Assembly (NCBI RefSeq): GCF_030690045.1 | Contig: NZ_JAUYHK010000001.1 | Location: 1-64,000, forward strand | Length of the DNA stretch: 64,000 bases | Direction: 5' to 3' | Origin: Thalassospira sp. | GTDB taxonomy: Bacteria; Pseudomonadota; Alphaproteobacteria; Rhodospirillales; Thalassospiraceae | Shown: piece after piece, positions 8,646-18,064 of the stretch | Numbering within the stretch: position 1 is the stretch's first letter | How the letters are laid out: each line of letters opens with the position of its first letter | Position numbers and translations under genes: made by a program | The notes under the pieces: generated by a model | What the model was told of the DNA's origin: nothing | The model's database searches: none | The model's input: only the letters and a program-made list of their open reading frames with translations

Positions 8646-11288
8646 TTATCCCTTGGCAGCCATCATTTCTTTCAGTCTGGCAAACGGGGAATCCTCATTA
8701 ACCGTGGCGGGCTTGGCCGCCGCAGGGGCGCGGTCCTGTGCCGGTTTCCCGGCATTGCCCCGTGGGCCACCTTTTTGTCCCGGCTTGCCGGATCGTGCGG
8801 CATTGCGCGGGCCGCGGCCCTTGTTTTCGCCCGACGCATCGCGTTCAGGGCGAGGGGCCGGGTTGCGTTTGCGCCGATCAACACGAACAAAAAATTTCGC
8901 ACCTTCGGCATCTTCTTCCGCCCGCCAGCCCAGCGAGACAAACACGCCTTCGGCCTGTTCAACCGTACAGCCCAACAAGGATAACAGATCGGGCTCGGGT
9001 TTGACCTTGCCTTCGTTTTCCCGCGCCTTTTGGCGCAGAAGGGCGGCAAAGCGTTCCAGCATATCAACACGCGCTGCTAGTGGCCCGACCGGCATGTAGC
9101 CCGCTGCCAGATAAAATCCCTTGGAATTTTCGCGGTCATTAGGGACCGAGGTCCGACCCGCAGGCGGCAATTCCGGACGTTCGGGCAATTCGCGGGCCAC
9201 AGCCCACAAAATACCGCGCAATTCAACCGGATCGGGTTTCAGCGCATCAAGCACATGCACCGTTTCAACCCCCAGACGCACGCCCAGTTTGGCCAGCGCC
9301 TTGCGGTCTTCGTCGGACAAATCCTTGATCAGGCCTTCCAGTTCGGCACGCGGCACACAGCCAAGACCTTCGTTTAACTGGAACAGCAAACCGCGAATCG
9401 CGCCCGACAACTGACAATCGCGCAGGCGCGTCAGCATCTTCAGGCGGGTTTCGATATGGTCGTTCAGCCAGGTCTGCACGCGGACGCGCACACGTTCACG
9501 GATGGGCCCGTCAAAAAATTCACTGTCGATCACAGTAATCTCGGGGGTCAGAACAGTGTCCCCCTTTTTGAGGGTCGCAACCGGGGCATCACGCCACAGG
9601 ATTTCAAGTTTGCCATTAACGGCGAACGAGACGTCCTCGTCGGTTTCGAGTTGTTTGACCCGTTGGGCGATTTCGCCGGTCAGGGCACGCCGTGCGGCGC
9701 TGGCGATGGCCTTGCCTTCAAAGGCGGCATCGGTTTCGTCGGCGATGAAGCGGAATCCTTCAAGACGACCAACAAATTCACCTTCAACCTGGACTTCACC
9801 ATTCGCAGTGATGGAAGACATGAGTTCAGACTTGTCCTTGAGACTTTTCAATAAAACCGAGGTTCGCCGATCAACGAACCTTTGGGTAAGACGTTCGTGT
9901 AGCACATCTGACAGCCGATCCTCAATGGCGCGCGTGCGTTCCTGCCAATGATTTGCATCATGCAGCCAGTGATGCTTGTGCGACACATAGGTCCAGACGC
10001 GAATTCCCGCCAAACGTGACGACAACTGATCAATATCACCATCATAACGGTCCTGGCGCAAGACCTGTTCGCCCATCCAGTCGGTTGGCAGTTTGCCAAT
10101 GCCCCGCGTCAGGAAGGTATAGATGGCCGTCAAAAGGCGCGGATGGGCGTCGGTATGGATGTTGCGAAAGTCCGGAATCTGGCAGACTTCCCACAATAAA
10201 CGCACCCGGTCGGGCGTATTGGCGACCTTTGCCACATCCTCGTTGCGCGCCAGATATTCCAGCATGATTTCATCGACTGGTTCGCGCACCCGGATCAGGG
10301 TCGGATTATCGGGCAAGCGGCGCAACGATTTTTGCAACGCGCCGACCGACCGGAAATCCGGATTGGCGGCCCGCCAGTAAACTTTAGACAGCGGTTCAAA
10401 CTGATGGGCTTCGATCTGCTCGATAATATCGGGATCAATCCCCACCAGATTGCCGGTCACACCGAAACTGCCATCATTCATATGCCGTCCGGCCCGCCCG
10501 GCGATTTGCGCCAGTTCGGCGGGCGACAGGCTGCGATTGAACTGGCCGTCATATTTATGCAGGGCGGCAAAGGCAACATGTTGCAAATCAAGGTTCAGGC
10601 CCATGCCAATGGCATCGGTGGCGATCAGATGTTCGACCTCGCCATTCTGGAACATTTGTACCTGGGCATTGCGGGTGCGCGGGCTAAGCGCGCCCAGAAC
10701 CACCGCCGCCCCGCCTTTCTGGCGTCGGACCAGTTCGGCGACGGCATACACTTCCTGGGCGGAAAATGTCACCACCGCCGATTGCGACGGCAGGCGTTGA
10801 ATTTTCTTTGCCCCCAGATAGGACAGAGTCGAAAATCGCGCCCGGCTATCAAATTCAACATTTTCAATCAGGCGGCAGATGACCGGGCGAATGGTTTCCG
10901 CCCCCATAAACATGGTTTCGCTGGTGCCGCGCGCATTGAGCAACCGGTCGGTAAAAACATGGCCGCGTTCCGGGTCGGCGCACATCTGGATTTCATCAAC
11001 CGCCAGAAATGCCACCTGAAGATTGACCGGCATTGCTTCGACCGTACACAGATAATAGCGCGCATTTTTCGGCAGGATGCGTTCCTCGCCGGTGATCAGG
11101 GCCACCGCCCCCACTCCAACACGTTTGATCGCCCGGTCATAATTTTCACGCGCCAGCAATCGCAACGGAAAACCGATCATGCCCGATGTGTGCGCCAGCA
11201 TCCGTTCCATTGCCAGATGCGTCTTGCCGGTGTTGGTCGGCCCCAATATGGCAAGGATACGGGGACCGCTTCGGGTTGAAATCTGCAT
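8646..11288 (-). CDS. SUV3-like DEAD/DExH RNA helicase
   Basis: About 880 residues. The N-terminus opens directly with Walker A GPTNTGKT (16-23), followed by DEIQM (motif II) and the SUV3-type motifs GFPLRLLAREN and IAGRAGRH (motif VI). The remaining 450 residues hold the SUV3 C-terminal helical region and a basic low-complexity tail rich in Arg, Gly, Pro and Ala (final 90 residues), probably RNA binding. Mitochondrial SUV3 is an RNA helicase of RNA decay; the alphaproteobacterial homologues are less studied. The chosen ATG at 11288 has a weak ribosome site; a GTG at 11294 is equally possible. No terminator separates it from hslR. Confidence 0.9.
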   Translation of the reverse strand: MQISTRSGPRILAILGPTNTGKTHLAMERMLAHTSGMIGFPLRLLARENYDRAIKRVGVGAVALITGEERILPKNARYYLCTVEAMPVNLQVAFLAVDEIQMCADPERGHVFTDRLLNARGTSETMFMGAETIRPVICRLIENVEFDSRARFSTLSYLGAKKIQRLPSQSAVVTFSAQEVYAVAELVRRQKGGAAVVLGALSPRTRNAQVQMFQNGEVEHLIATDAIGMGLNLDLQHVAFAALHKYDGQFNRSLSPAELAQIAGRAGRHMNDGSFGVTGNLVGIDPDIIEQIEAHQFEPLSKVYWRAANPDFRSVGALQKSLRRLPDNPTLIRVREPVDEIMLEYLARNEDVAKVANTPDRVRLLWEVCQIPDFRNIHTDAHPRLLTAIYTFLTRGIGKLPTDWMGEQVLRQDRYDGDIDQLSSRLAGIRVWTYVSHKHHWLHDANHWQERTRAIEDRLSDVLHERLTQRFVDRRTSVLLKSLKDKSELMSSITANGEVQVEGEFVGRLEGFRFIADETDAAFEGKAIASAARRALTGEIAQRVKQLETDEDVSFAVNGKLEILWRDAPVATLKKGDTVLTPEITVIDSEFFDGPIRERVRVRVQTWLNDHIETRLKMLTRLRDCQLSGAIRGLLFQLNEGLGCVPRAELEGLIKDLSDEDRKALAKLGVRLGVETVHVLDALKPDPVELRGILWAVARELPERPELPPAGRTSVPNDRENSKGFYLAAGYMPVGPLAARVDMLERFAALLRQKARENEGKVKPEPDLLSLLGCTVEQAEGVFVSLGWRAEEDAEGAKFFVRVDRRKRNPAPRPERDASGENKGRGPRNAARSGKPGQKGGPRGNAGKPAQDRAPAAAKPATVNEDSPFARLKEMMAAKG

Positions 11289-11403
11289 GCACACAAAATC
11301 CGGCGGCGGTGCCGGGAATCGAAACCGCCTGTGTAAGGCCTTTCAACACCCGCACAGCCATCTGTCAAGCAATCCGGCAGACCGACGGGCCAATAAAACA
11401 GAT

Positions 11404-11865
11404 TTATGAAATGTCCAGCAATCGCGGCCCGGGCCCGTCTTCGCCCAATTCATCCCACGGATTGCGCAACGGGCAATCTTTCATCGACAGGCAGCCACAG
11501 CCGATACAATCACCCAACTGATCGCGCAGCCGTGTCAGGCGGGCAATACGGGCGTCCAGATCGTCGCGCCAGCGGGCCGACAATTTTTGCCAGTCCCCCG
11601 CCGACGGCGATCGGCCATCGGGCAGATTCGCAAGGGCATCGCGAATTTCGGCCAACGGAATGCCGGTGCGTTGCGCCACCTTGATGATCGACACCAGACG
11701 CAAGACATCACGGCCAAAGCGCCGCTGGTTGCCTTCGCTGCGGATGCTGTGGATCAGTCCCTTGCGTTCGTAAAAATGAATCGCTGAAACGGCAACGCCA
11801 CTACGTCTGGCGACCTCGCCAACACTTAAATAACGTTGGAATTTTGCGGACAGGGTCCCGGCCAT
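11404..11865 (-). CDS. soxR: SoxR redox-sensing MerR-family regulator
   Basis: 153 residues from ATG 11865 with a strong AAGGAGG site. It has an N-terminal MerR winged helix ([20 protein letters not shown]), a dimerisation helix, and the [2Fe-2S] ligand motif [12 protein letters not shown], spacing C-x2-C-x-C-x5-C as in SoxR. SoxR activates transcription when its cluster is oxidised by redox-cycling compounds. It is divergent from a flavin reductase/monooxygenase pair and there is no soxS-like gene here, which matches the non-enteric mode in which SoxR controls enzymes directly. Confidence 0.95.
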   Translation of the reverse strand: MAGTLSAKFQRYLSVGEVARRSGVAVSAIHFYERKGLIHSIRSEGNQRRFGRDVLRLVSIIKVAQRTGIPLAEIRDALANLPDGRSPSAGDWQKLSARWRDDLDARIARLTRLRDQLGDCIGCGCLSMKDCPLRNPWDELGEDGPGPRLLDIS

Positions 11866-11875
11866 CAAAACCTCC

Positions 11876-11906
11876 TTGACCTAAACTATAGTTAAGGTTT
11901 TATAGA
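11876..11906 (+). promoter_or_regulatory. SoxR-controlled promoter with 19-bp spacer
   Basis: The -35 box TTGACC (11876-11881) and -10 box TATAGA (11901-11906) are 19 bp apart, the overlong spacer typical of MerR-family promoters. The spacer holds the near-perfect dyad CCTAAACTATAGTTAAGG (11880-11897), similar in layout to known SoxR boxes. It faces the flavin reductase gene, and the dyad also lies just upstream of the soxR start codon, so autoregulation is possible. Confidence 0.85.
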
Positions 11907-11945
11907 AGGACTCCTGATCGGGCAACACCCGCAAAGGAGAACATC

Positions 11946-12536
11946 ATGAAAGAAAAACTCAATATCGCCGTCATATATGGCAGTGCCCGCGAAGGGCGGT
12001 TTTGCGACACAGTCGTCAATTGGGCATTATCACGCCTGCAAACCGATCCTGATCTGTGCATCGACACAGTTGACCCCGCCCGGCTGAATTTGCCCGCCCG
12101 CCATGTTGGCGACAGCCATCCGGGCATTGATGAATTATGCACGGCGATTGGCGAGGCCGACGGCTTTATCGTCGTCACTCCCGAATATAATCACAGCTTC
12201 ACCGGCGAACTGAAATTGCTGATTGATGCCGTTCGCACCCCTTGGAAAAACAAACCGCTGGCCTTTATTTCCTATGGCGGGATTTCCGGCGGCTTGCGGG
12301 CGGTGGAACATTTGCGGCTGGTCTTTGCCGAACAACATGTCGCGACCCTGCGCGAAACCGTCAGTTTTCATAATGTCTGGGACAAATTTGGTACGGATGG
12401 CGAACCGGTTGATCCGGTCAATGCCGATGCCGCCCTGCTGCGTCTGACCGCCGATTTGAAATGGTGGGGCTGTGCATTGCGCGAAGCCCGCTATCCACAC
12501 GTCACATCCCGCCCGTTGGAGGCCGCCGCATCATGA
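11946..12536 (+). CDS. NADPH-dependent FMN reductase family protein
   Basis: 196 residues, flavodoxin-like fold. It has the N-terminal phosphate loop IAVIYGSAREGRFCD, the family motif VVTPEYNHSFTGELKLLIDA and YGGISGG. Members reduce FMN or quinones with NAD(P)H (ChrR/ArsH/YieF group). AAAGGAG precedes the ATG. The gene sits directly behind the SoxR-type promoter and overlaps the next gene by ATGA, so the two form a redox-stress operon. Substrate (flavin, quinone or chromate) cannot be told from sequence. Confidence 0.9.
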   Translation: MKEKLNIAVIYGSAREGRFCDTVVNWALSRLQTDPDLCIDTVDPARLNLPARHVGDSHPGIDELCTAIGEADGFIVVTPEYNHSFTGELKLLIDAVRTPWKNKPLAFISYGGISGGLRAVEHLRLVFAEQHVATLRETVSFHNVWDKFGTDGEPVDPVNADAALLRLTADLKWWGCALREARYPHVTSRPLEAAAS

Positions 12537-12859
12537 CAATTGCCCATCAGGACGACACCAGCATTGTCACCGTCAGTCACGTCATTCCCAAATCCGGCCA
12601 GTTCGATACCTTTATCGACATCCAACGACGTTTTCAGGAAAGCATGGCAGGCAAAATTCCGGGGCTTCTGGGCGGGCGGCTGTTGCGGGCCGAAGACGGC
12701 AAATCCTTGATCATCATGGCACGCTTTGAAAGCCGCGATGATCTTGAAAACTGGAAAAAATCCGATCTTTTTGCCGAACATCTGGCGCGGGTCCGCCTCC
12801 TGATCGAACCGCCATCGCCCGGCCTGTTTCAGGCGATCTGGCGATCCGGCGAGGTTTGA
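12533..12859 (+). CDS. Antibiotic biosynthesis monooxygenase (ABM) domain protein
   Basis: 108 residues; ATG 12533 overlaps the stop of the flavin reductase gene. A single dimeric alpha-beta barrel (ABM) domain: SHVIPKSGQFDTFIDIQRRF, FPGLLG-like PGLLGGRLLRAED, and the ending helix with FARFES-type ARFESRDDLENW. Small ABM proteins often oxidise quinones or dissipate reactive metabolites, and homologues belong to SoxR regulons in other non-enteric bacteria. Coupled expression with a flavin reductase supports a detoxification role; actual chemistry is not known. Confidence 0.85.
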   Translation: MTIAHQDDTSIVTVSHVIPKSGQFDTFIDIQRRFQESMAGKIPGLLGGRLLRAEDGKSLIIMARFESRDDLENWKKSDLFAEHLARVRLLIEPPSPGLFQAIWRSGEV

Positions 12860-12877
12860 AAGGATCTTGCAAACACT

Positions 12878-12906
12878 AACGGGGCGGCCCATGACCGCCC
12901 CGTTTT
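12878..12906 (+). terminator. Terminator after the SoxR-controlled operon
   Basis: A 10-bp GC-rich stem (AACGGGGCGG with CCGCCCCGTT) with a 7-nt loop is followed by TT. It lies 18 bp after the ABM stop codon and 20 bp from the convergent hibernation-factor gene. Confidence 0.75.
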
Positions 12907-12926
12907 CCGACATTCTGCACAATATG

Positions 12927-13253
12927 TCAGTGATTGCGCATTTTCTCGACATAGTCCTTCAGCTGCCGCCGTGCAGCCTGATAACTGTTTTTCAGCGCGA
13001 TATAGACATCTTCATGCGCGTGATCGGCACTGTCGCGCCGGACCATGATCTCCTTGCCCGGCACCTGAATGCCAAAATGCACCGAATAGCGGTTGCCCTG
13101 TGCGTGGGACGAATGGGGTTTTTCCACAACGACATGACAGGATGTCATGCGGTCAAAGGTTTCTTCCAGTTTCTGCACCTTGAAATGGATGCGTTCATCC
13201 AATGCATCCGACTGATCAACGTCACGATAGGTGATTTGAACGGGAACCTTCAT
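12927..13253 (-). CDS. hpf: Ribosome hibernation promoting factor, short form (HPF/RaiA family)
   Basis: 108 residues from ATG 13253 behind an AGGAGG site. It shows the beta-alpha-beta-beta-beta-alpha plan of the family: VQITYRDVDQSDALDERIHF, a central HVVVEKP strand and the final helix (DVYIALKNSYQAARRQL). It lacks the C-terminal dimerisation domain of long HPF. Such proteins bind the 30S decoding region and inactivate ribosomes in stationary phase. The RMF-like fusion protein elsewhere in this window could be functionally related, but the genes are not linked. Confidence 0.85.
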   Translation of the reverse strand: MKVPVQITYRDVDQSDALDERIHFKVQKLEETFDRMTSCHVVVEKPHSSHAQGNRYSVHFGIQVPGKEIMVRRDSADHAHEDVYIALKNSYQAARRQLKDYVEKMRNH

Positions 13254-13515
13254 GTGTGGCCTCCTATAGAGCCTTTTTGACGGGCACAAGGCATTGCACC
13301 TTGCGTAGAACCGGGAAAATCATCCCGGGGCAGAATGCGGGGCAGCAGTTTAACCGTCCCCCCGCGACAAACCGGCTATTCTTTCATGTAGGATACAGGA
13401 CTTGCGTTGCAAGGTGTGTTGACGCATATCAAGCGCGGTTCGGGTTTCAGGAAAACACCCTGAACCCCATGCAATATTTTCGTCAATTCGTTGAAATACA
13501 GGAGAAAAAGAGGTC

Positions 13516-15402
13516 ATGACGGAAGAAAAGATGCGGTTCGAGGCCGAGGTCAGCCGCCTGCTCGATATCGTTGTCCATTCGCTTTATTCCAACAAGGACA
13601 TCTTCCTGCGCGAGCTCATTTCCAATGCCTCGGATGCTTGCGACAAACTGCGTTACGAAGCAATTGCCAATCCCGACCTTCTGGAAGGTGACAGCGAATT
13701 CAAGGTGCGGCTTCTGACCGACAATGTGCGTCATGTCCTGACCATTATTGATAATGGTATCGGCATGAACCGCGATGATCTGGTCGCCAATCTGGGCACG
13801 ATTGCCAATTCCGGCACTGCCAAATTTGTCGAGGCCCTGTCAAAATCCGACAATGCCAAAAATGTCGATCTGATCGGGCAGTTTGGCGTCGGGTTCTATT
13901 CCGCCTTCATGGTCGCCGACAAGGTCGAGGTCGTCACCAAAAAGGCCGGTGACAGCCAGGCATGGAAATGGGCCTCGGATGGCAAGGGTGAATACACGAT
14001 TGCCGAGGCCGACATGGAAGGCCACGGCACGCAAATCACCCTGCATCTGAATGACGACTCGAAAGATTTTACCGAGGAATTCCGCCTGCGCCACATCGTC
14101 AAAACCTATTCCGACCATATCGGCATTCCGGTAATTTTGATGAAGGGCGACGGCCAGGATGAAACCCTGAACGAAGCATCCGCCCTGTGGACACGCCCGA
14201 AATCGGACATCACCGACGAACAGTATCAGGAATTCTACAAACACAATTCCCACGCCTTTGATGATCCGTGGAAAACCATCCATTATCAGGCCGAAGGCGC
14301 AATTGAATATACCGGGCTTTTGTATATCCCGACCATGCGCCCGTTCGATCTTTATGACCCGGCCCGCAAGGGTCATCTGAAACTGTATGTCCGCAAGGTA
14401 TTCATCACCGAAGGCGCCGATGAATTACTGCCGCCATGGTTGCGGTTTGTGTCGGGCGTGGTGGACAGCCAGGATTTGCCGCTCAACATCTCACGCGAGA
14501 TGTTGCAGCATAATCCGGTCCTGACCAAAATCAAAAACGGCCTGACCAAAAAACTGCTGTCGGAACTTGAAAGCAGCGCGACCAAGGATGCCGACGGTTT
14601 TGCCAAATTCTGGGAAGCCTTTGGTTCTGTCGTCAAGGAGGGGCTGTATGAAGATTATACCAATCGCGACCGAATCCTGAAACTGGCACGGTTCCGGTCT
14701 ACGGGCGTTGATGGCTGGACCAGCCTTGCCGATTATGTCGTCCGCATGAAAGAAGGCCAGAAGGCCATTTATTACATCAGCGGCGAAGACGTTGCCGCCC
14801 TGAAACGCAGCCCGCAACTTGAAGGCTTTGCCGCCAAGGGGGTTGAGGTTCTGCTGTTTACCGATCCGGTCGATGAGTTTTGGCTGCAATCGATCCCGTC
14901 CTTTGACGAAAAAGATTTCAAATCGGTCACGCGCGGCGGGGCGGATTTGAACGAGGTCAAGGCCGAAGACAAGGCAGAAGCGGATGCCGATGACAAAAAA
15001 GACGATGCGGCCAAAGACGCATCGCTCGATATCCTGATTGCCGCCATCAAGATCGCGCTGGGCGAAGGGGTCAAGGATGTTCGGGAATCGGACCGCCTGA
15101 CCAGTTCTGCCTGTTGCCTGATTGCCGATGAAACCGGCATGGATTTGCGGATGGAACGGTTGATGAAACAGCATAACCGGGTCGATGATATCAGCCCGCG
15201 CATTCTGGAAATCAACCCGAAACACAGCCTGATCAAAAAACTGTCGGACCTTGCCGCCACCGATGCCAAGGCCGCTATCCTGCATGATGCGGCATTTTTG
15301 TTGCTGGATCAGGCCCGCATTCTGGAAGGCGAAGCCCTGCCCGATCCGGTGGCCTTTGCCCGCCGCCTTGATCTGGTGATGGAAAAAGGTCTGGGGGCCT
15401 AA
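13516..15402 (+). CDS. htpG: Molecular chaperone HtpG (Hsp90)
   Basis: 628 residues, normal length. The GHKL ATPase domain contains NASDACDKLR (Asn/Asp of the ATP site), IDNGIGM and GQFGVGFYSAFMV; the middle domain contains ISREMLQ with the catalytic Arg; the C-terminal dimerisation domain ends about residue 625. An acidic Lys/Asp/Glu/Ala linker (about 475-500) separates the middle and C-terminal domains. It is monocistronic between a 260-bp upstream region and a strong terminator. Heat regulation is usual for the gene, but I could not find a convincing RpoH promoter. Confidence 0.97.
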   Translation: MTEEKMRFEAEVSRLLDIVVHSLYSNKDIFLRELISNASDACDKLRYEAIANPDLLEGDSEFKVRLLTDNVRHVLTIIDNGIGMNRDDLVANLGTIANSGTAKFVEALSKSDNAKNVDLIGQFGVGFYSAFMVADKVEVVTKKAGDSQAWKWASDGKGEYTIAEADMEGHGTQITLHLNDDSKDFTEEFRLRHIVKTYSDHIGIPVILMKGDGQDETLNEASALWTRPKSDITDEQYQEFYKHNSHAFDDPWKTIHYQAEGAIEYTGLLYIPTMRPFDLYDPARKGHLKLYVRKVFITEGADELLPPWLRFVSGVVDSQDLPLNISREMLQHNPVLTKIKNGLTKKLLSELESSATKDADGFAKFWEAFGSVVKEGLYEDYTNRDRILKLARFRSTGVDGWTSLADYVVRMKEGQKAIYYISGEDVAALKRSPQLEGFAAKGVEVLLFTDPVDEFWLQSIPSFDEKDFKSVTRGGADLNEVKAEDKAEADADDKKDDAAKDASLDILIAAIKIALGEGVKDVRESDRLTSSACCLIADETGMDLRMERLMKQHNRVDDISPRILEINPKHSLIKKLSDLAATDAKAAILHDAAFLLLDQARILEGEALPDPVAFARRLDLVMEKGLGA

Positions 15403-15428
15403 ACCCGCCCATCCTGCCTGATTTTGAC

Positions 15429-15462
15429 AAACGGCGCGTCATTCGATGCGCCGTTTTCTTTT
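15429..15462 (+). terminator. Terminator after htpG
   Basis: A 12-bp stem with one G-U pair (AAACGGCGCGTC with GATGCGCCGTTT), 4-nt loop ATTC, followed by TTCTTTT: a classic Rho-independent terminator 26 bp after the stop codon. Confidence 0.92.
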
Positions 15463-15549
15463 GGTACAGGATAAATTTAAAACGGTTCTTTACCAAAGCC
15501 CGGCATATAACTGGCGGATTGCGATATTTCCAGACGAAAGACCTGATCC

Positions 15550-16872
15550 ATGATGAACTGGCAAAAACTGCTTTCCCCGGTCCGGCTTGGCACCCGGCAC
15601 TCGGCGGTCGGGTCTTTTGGCCGGTCGGATTTCCACAAGGATTATGACCGCATCATTTTTTCGTCGGCATTTCGCCGCCTGCAACGCAAGACGCAGGTGC
15701 ATCCCCTACCGGAAAATGACAATATCCATACTCGCCTGACCCACAGCCTCGAAGTTTCCTGTGTGGCGCGGTCGATGGGCCTGACGGTTGGCCATCATCT
15801 GGCAGAAAACAAACGCCTGCCCGACGGGATTGATCCCGACCATCTTGCCGCCATTCTTCAGGCGGCCTCCCTTGCCCATGATATTGGCAATCCGCCCTTT
15901 GGCCATGCCGGGGAATATGCCATCCGCCAATGGTTCGCCGAGGCCGACCCGAAATTTCTGGCCCCGCTGACCACTGCTCAGTGCGCAGATTTGCTGACAT
16001 TTGAAGGCAATGCGCAGGGGTTCCGGTTATTGACCAACAAACGCACCGGGCTTTATGACGGCGGCATGCGCCTCACCTATGGCACTCTGGCCAGTTTTGT
16101 GAAATATCCGTGGTCGGCCAGTGCCAGCCCCGACAAAATCACCCGAAAATTCGGTGCCTTTCAAAGCGAAATGCCCCTTCTGGCCGAGGTCGCAAACGCC
16201 ACCGGCCTGATCAAGGTTGCCCCGGATCGTTATTGCCGCCATCCACTGGTCTATCTGGTCGAGGCGGCCGATGATATCTGTTATGCCCTGATTGATATCG
16301 AAGACGGCATTGAACTGGAACTGGTGGATTTTTCGGTGCTGGAAGGGTTGCTGAAACCCTGCATGAAGGACGTTTCCCTGCCCGCCGAATATCACCGCGA
16401 AACCAGCCAAAGCCGCAAAATGAGCTTTTTGCGCGGGCGGATCATGACCGGCCTGATTCAGGCATTATCGGATTGTTTCGTCACCCACGAAGAACAGATG
16501 ATGGCGGGTGAAATGACCGGCGATCTTCTGTCACAGGTCGGCGGGCCATATAATGACATGATTCTGGAGGCCAAGGCCTTTTCAACCCAACAGATCATCC
16601 TCAATCGCCGCAAGGTCCAGATTGAGGTCGGGGCCTTTGCCTGCCTTGCCACCCTGCTGGATATTTTCTGTCAGACCGCCCTGGAAATCCATCAGGCCAA
16701 CGGCATTGATGATTTGTCCTATCGCGCCACACGGGTGCGCGAACTGATCGGGGCCGATGCCCTGCCATTGGATGCCGGGCTGTATGAATTGTATCTGGCA
16801 ATCCTTGATTACATTTCCGGCATGACCGATGATTTCGCCACCCGTCTGGCACACGATATTCGCGGCGGATAA
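15550..16872 (+). CDS. dgt: Deoxyguanosinetriphosphate triphosphohydrolase family protein
   Basis: 440 residues. An HD-domain dNTPase: the N-terminal DYDRIIFSSAFRRLQRKTQV motif, then HTRLTHSLEV (first His), the HD pair ASLAHDIGNPPFGH and a later Asp in EAADDICYALIDIEDG. Length and motif order fit the Dgt type that hydrolyses dNTPs to deoxynucleosides and triphosphate, helping balance nucleotide pools. Two adjacent ATG codons (15550 and 15553) could start the protein. It is convergent with the pmp3-ompA-like genes. Confidence 0.93.
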   Translation: MMNWQKLLSPVRLGTRHSAVGSFGRSDFHKDYDRIIFSSAFRRLQRKTQVHPLPENDNIHTRLTHSLEVSCVARSMGLTVGHHLAENKRLPDGIDPDHLAAILQAASLAHDIGNPPFGHAGEYAIRQWFAEADPKFLAPLTTAQCADLLTFEGNAQGFRLLTNKRTGLYDGGMRLTYGTLASFVKYPWSASASPDKITRKFGAFQSEMPLLAEVANATGLIKVAPDRYCRHPLVYLVEAADDICYALIDIEDGIELELVDFSVLEGLLKPCMKDVSLPAEYHRETSQSRKMSFLRGRIMTGLIQALSDCFVTHEEQMMAGEMTGDLLSQVGGPYNDMILEAKAFSTQQIILNRRKVQIEVGAFACLATLLDIFCQTALEIHQANGIDDLSYRATRVRELIGADALPLDAGLYELYLAILDYISGMTDDFATRLAHDIRGG

Positions 16873-16874
16873 GA

Positions 16875-16901
16875 AAATGGCGGACCAAAGGTCCGCCATT
16901 T
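16875..16901. terminator. Bidirectional terminator between dgt and the Pmp3 gene
   Basis: A perfect 12-bp stem (AAATGGCGGACC with GGTCCGCCATTT) around a 3-nt loop begins 2 bp after the dgt stop and lies 33 bp from the convergent gene's stop. T-rich sequence follows it on the minus strand. Confidence 0.82.
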
Positions 16902-16934
16902 CCATACCATTATATCAGAATATCAGGATCGCAA

Positions 16935-17132
16935 CTATCCGCGACCACCGCCCATTGCGGCATCGATTTTCTTGTCCGTGTGATACTGACTCAGGGCATA
17001 GGTCGCCCAGATTGCAGCCGGAATCCAGCCAATCAGGGTTAGTTGCAGGATCAGGCAAATGATCCCGGCAATCGGCCTGCCGATGGTAAAAAACAGCAAA
17101 AACGGCAGAAAAATCGCAATCAAAAGACGCAT
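16935..17132 (-). CDS. YqaE/Pmp3-family small membrane protein
   Basis: 65 residues with two membrane helices (about 3-24 and 28-48) and the family signature GRPIAGIICLILQLTLIGW, then PAAIWATYALSQYHTDKKI. Pmp3 proteins are small stress-responsive inner-membrane proteins that affect membrane potential in yeast; the bacterial role is unclear. AGGAAAG precedes the ATG. It is 33 bp downstream of the OmpA-like lipoprotein gene and probably shares its transcript. Confidence 0.9.
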   Translation of the reverse strand: MRLLIAIFLPFLLFFTIGRPIAGIICLILQLTLIGWIPAAIWATYALSQYHTDKKIDAAMGGGRG

Positions 17133-17165
17133 TCAGATATCTTTCCTGTTGCGGGGAAACCCCCG

Positions 17166-18026
17166 TTACATATCGTTGGTGAATTCCACGACGACGACCC
17201 GGTTGCCCTGTTCACGCACGCCATCGGCGGTCGGCACGGGAACATCGGCTTCGCCGCTGATGCTGATTTCCAGACGGGCGGGACGAATACCATTGCTCCA
17301 CAAGGCCTTTGCGACGGCATCAACCCGCGATTTTGCCAGAATATCGTTATAGGTGGCATCACCAGCCCGGTCTGTATAGGCGGTCAATTTGACCTTTTTC
17401 GGGCTGAATTTCTTGTCCGCCTCCAGAATACCGTTAATCACGGCCTGTGCCTTGCCATCTATTTCCGCACTGTTAAAGGCGAAATAAACATTCATCGGCA
17501 CCGGCATATCCATCGGTGTGGTTTCGGTCATCGGGGATACCGGGGCAAGGGCCGCCTGTACCAGCGTCATCGCCTGATAGAAACGGTCACGGCACCACGC
17601 GATGTCTTCGGGCTGGAAATTTTCTTCCTGTTCCTGCAACCAGCAATCCAACATCGCCTGTGCATGGGCGGCATCCTGCGGGACAGTGGTTTTCGCACCC
17701 CCCTCAAGGGCCGCAACAAGATCGGCCCGCGCAACGCCCAGTTCGGCCTTGCTGTCCTCGGGCAAATCACGATCTGCCAACAATTGCGGGCCATTATCGG
17801 CCCCTGCCGCTGCCATCTTGGCGCGGTTGGTGAAATAACGCGCATCCGACCAATCGGCTTCATCATATTCCATCTGGGCAAGATCGGCATAATGCGCCTG
17901 AAGGGCGGCGTCAAAGCTGCCACCCGATGCCGGCATGTTGCGCACGCCATCAATATTCATATTGGCGCAGGCCCCCAAAAAAGCCACGGCACCAACAGCA
18001 AGGAAAAGTTTTGCTTTCACAGTCAT
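17166..18026 (-). CDS. OmpA-family outer membrane lipoprotein
   Basis: 286 residues. A lipoprotein signal with lipobox FLGAC (Cys about 20), a mostly helical middle region (about 30-175) and a C-terminal OmpA/MotB peptidoglycan-binding domain (about 178-284) with YFAFNSAEIDGKAQ and the loop SRVDAVAKALWSNGIRPARL. The usual FDS motif reads FNS. The protein would tether outer membrane to peptidoglycan. AAGGAGACG precedes the ATG. It lies between the AsmA-like gene (38 bp upstream) and the Pmp3 gene, suggesting an envelope-stress unit. Confidence 0.9.
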   Translation of the reverse strand: MTVKAKLFLAVGAVAFLGACANMNIDGVRNMPASGGSFDAALQAHYADLAQMEYDEADWSDARYFTNRAKMAAAGADNGPQLLADRDLPEDSKAELGVARADLVAALEGGAKTTVPQDAAHAQAMLDCWLQEQEENFQPEDIAWCRDRFYQAMTLVQAALAPVSPMTETTPMDMPVPMNVYFAFNSAEIDGKAQAVINGILEADKKFSPKKVKLTAYTDRAGDATYNDILAKSRVDAVAKALWSNGIRPARLEISISGEADVPVPTADGVREQGNRVVVVEFTNDM

Positions 18027-18064
18027 CGTCTCCTTGAAAAGGTTACAGTCTGATTGTGGAATGT

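Noticed and set aside
13454-13470. CCCCAT as a heat-shock -10 element before htpG
   Set aside because: No matching -35 box (CTTGAA-like) at the right distance, so an RpoH promoter is not supported.
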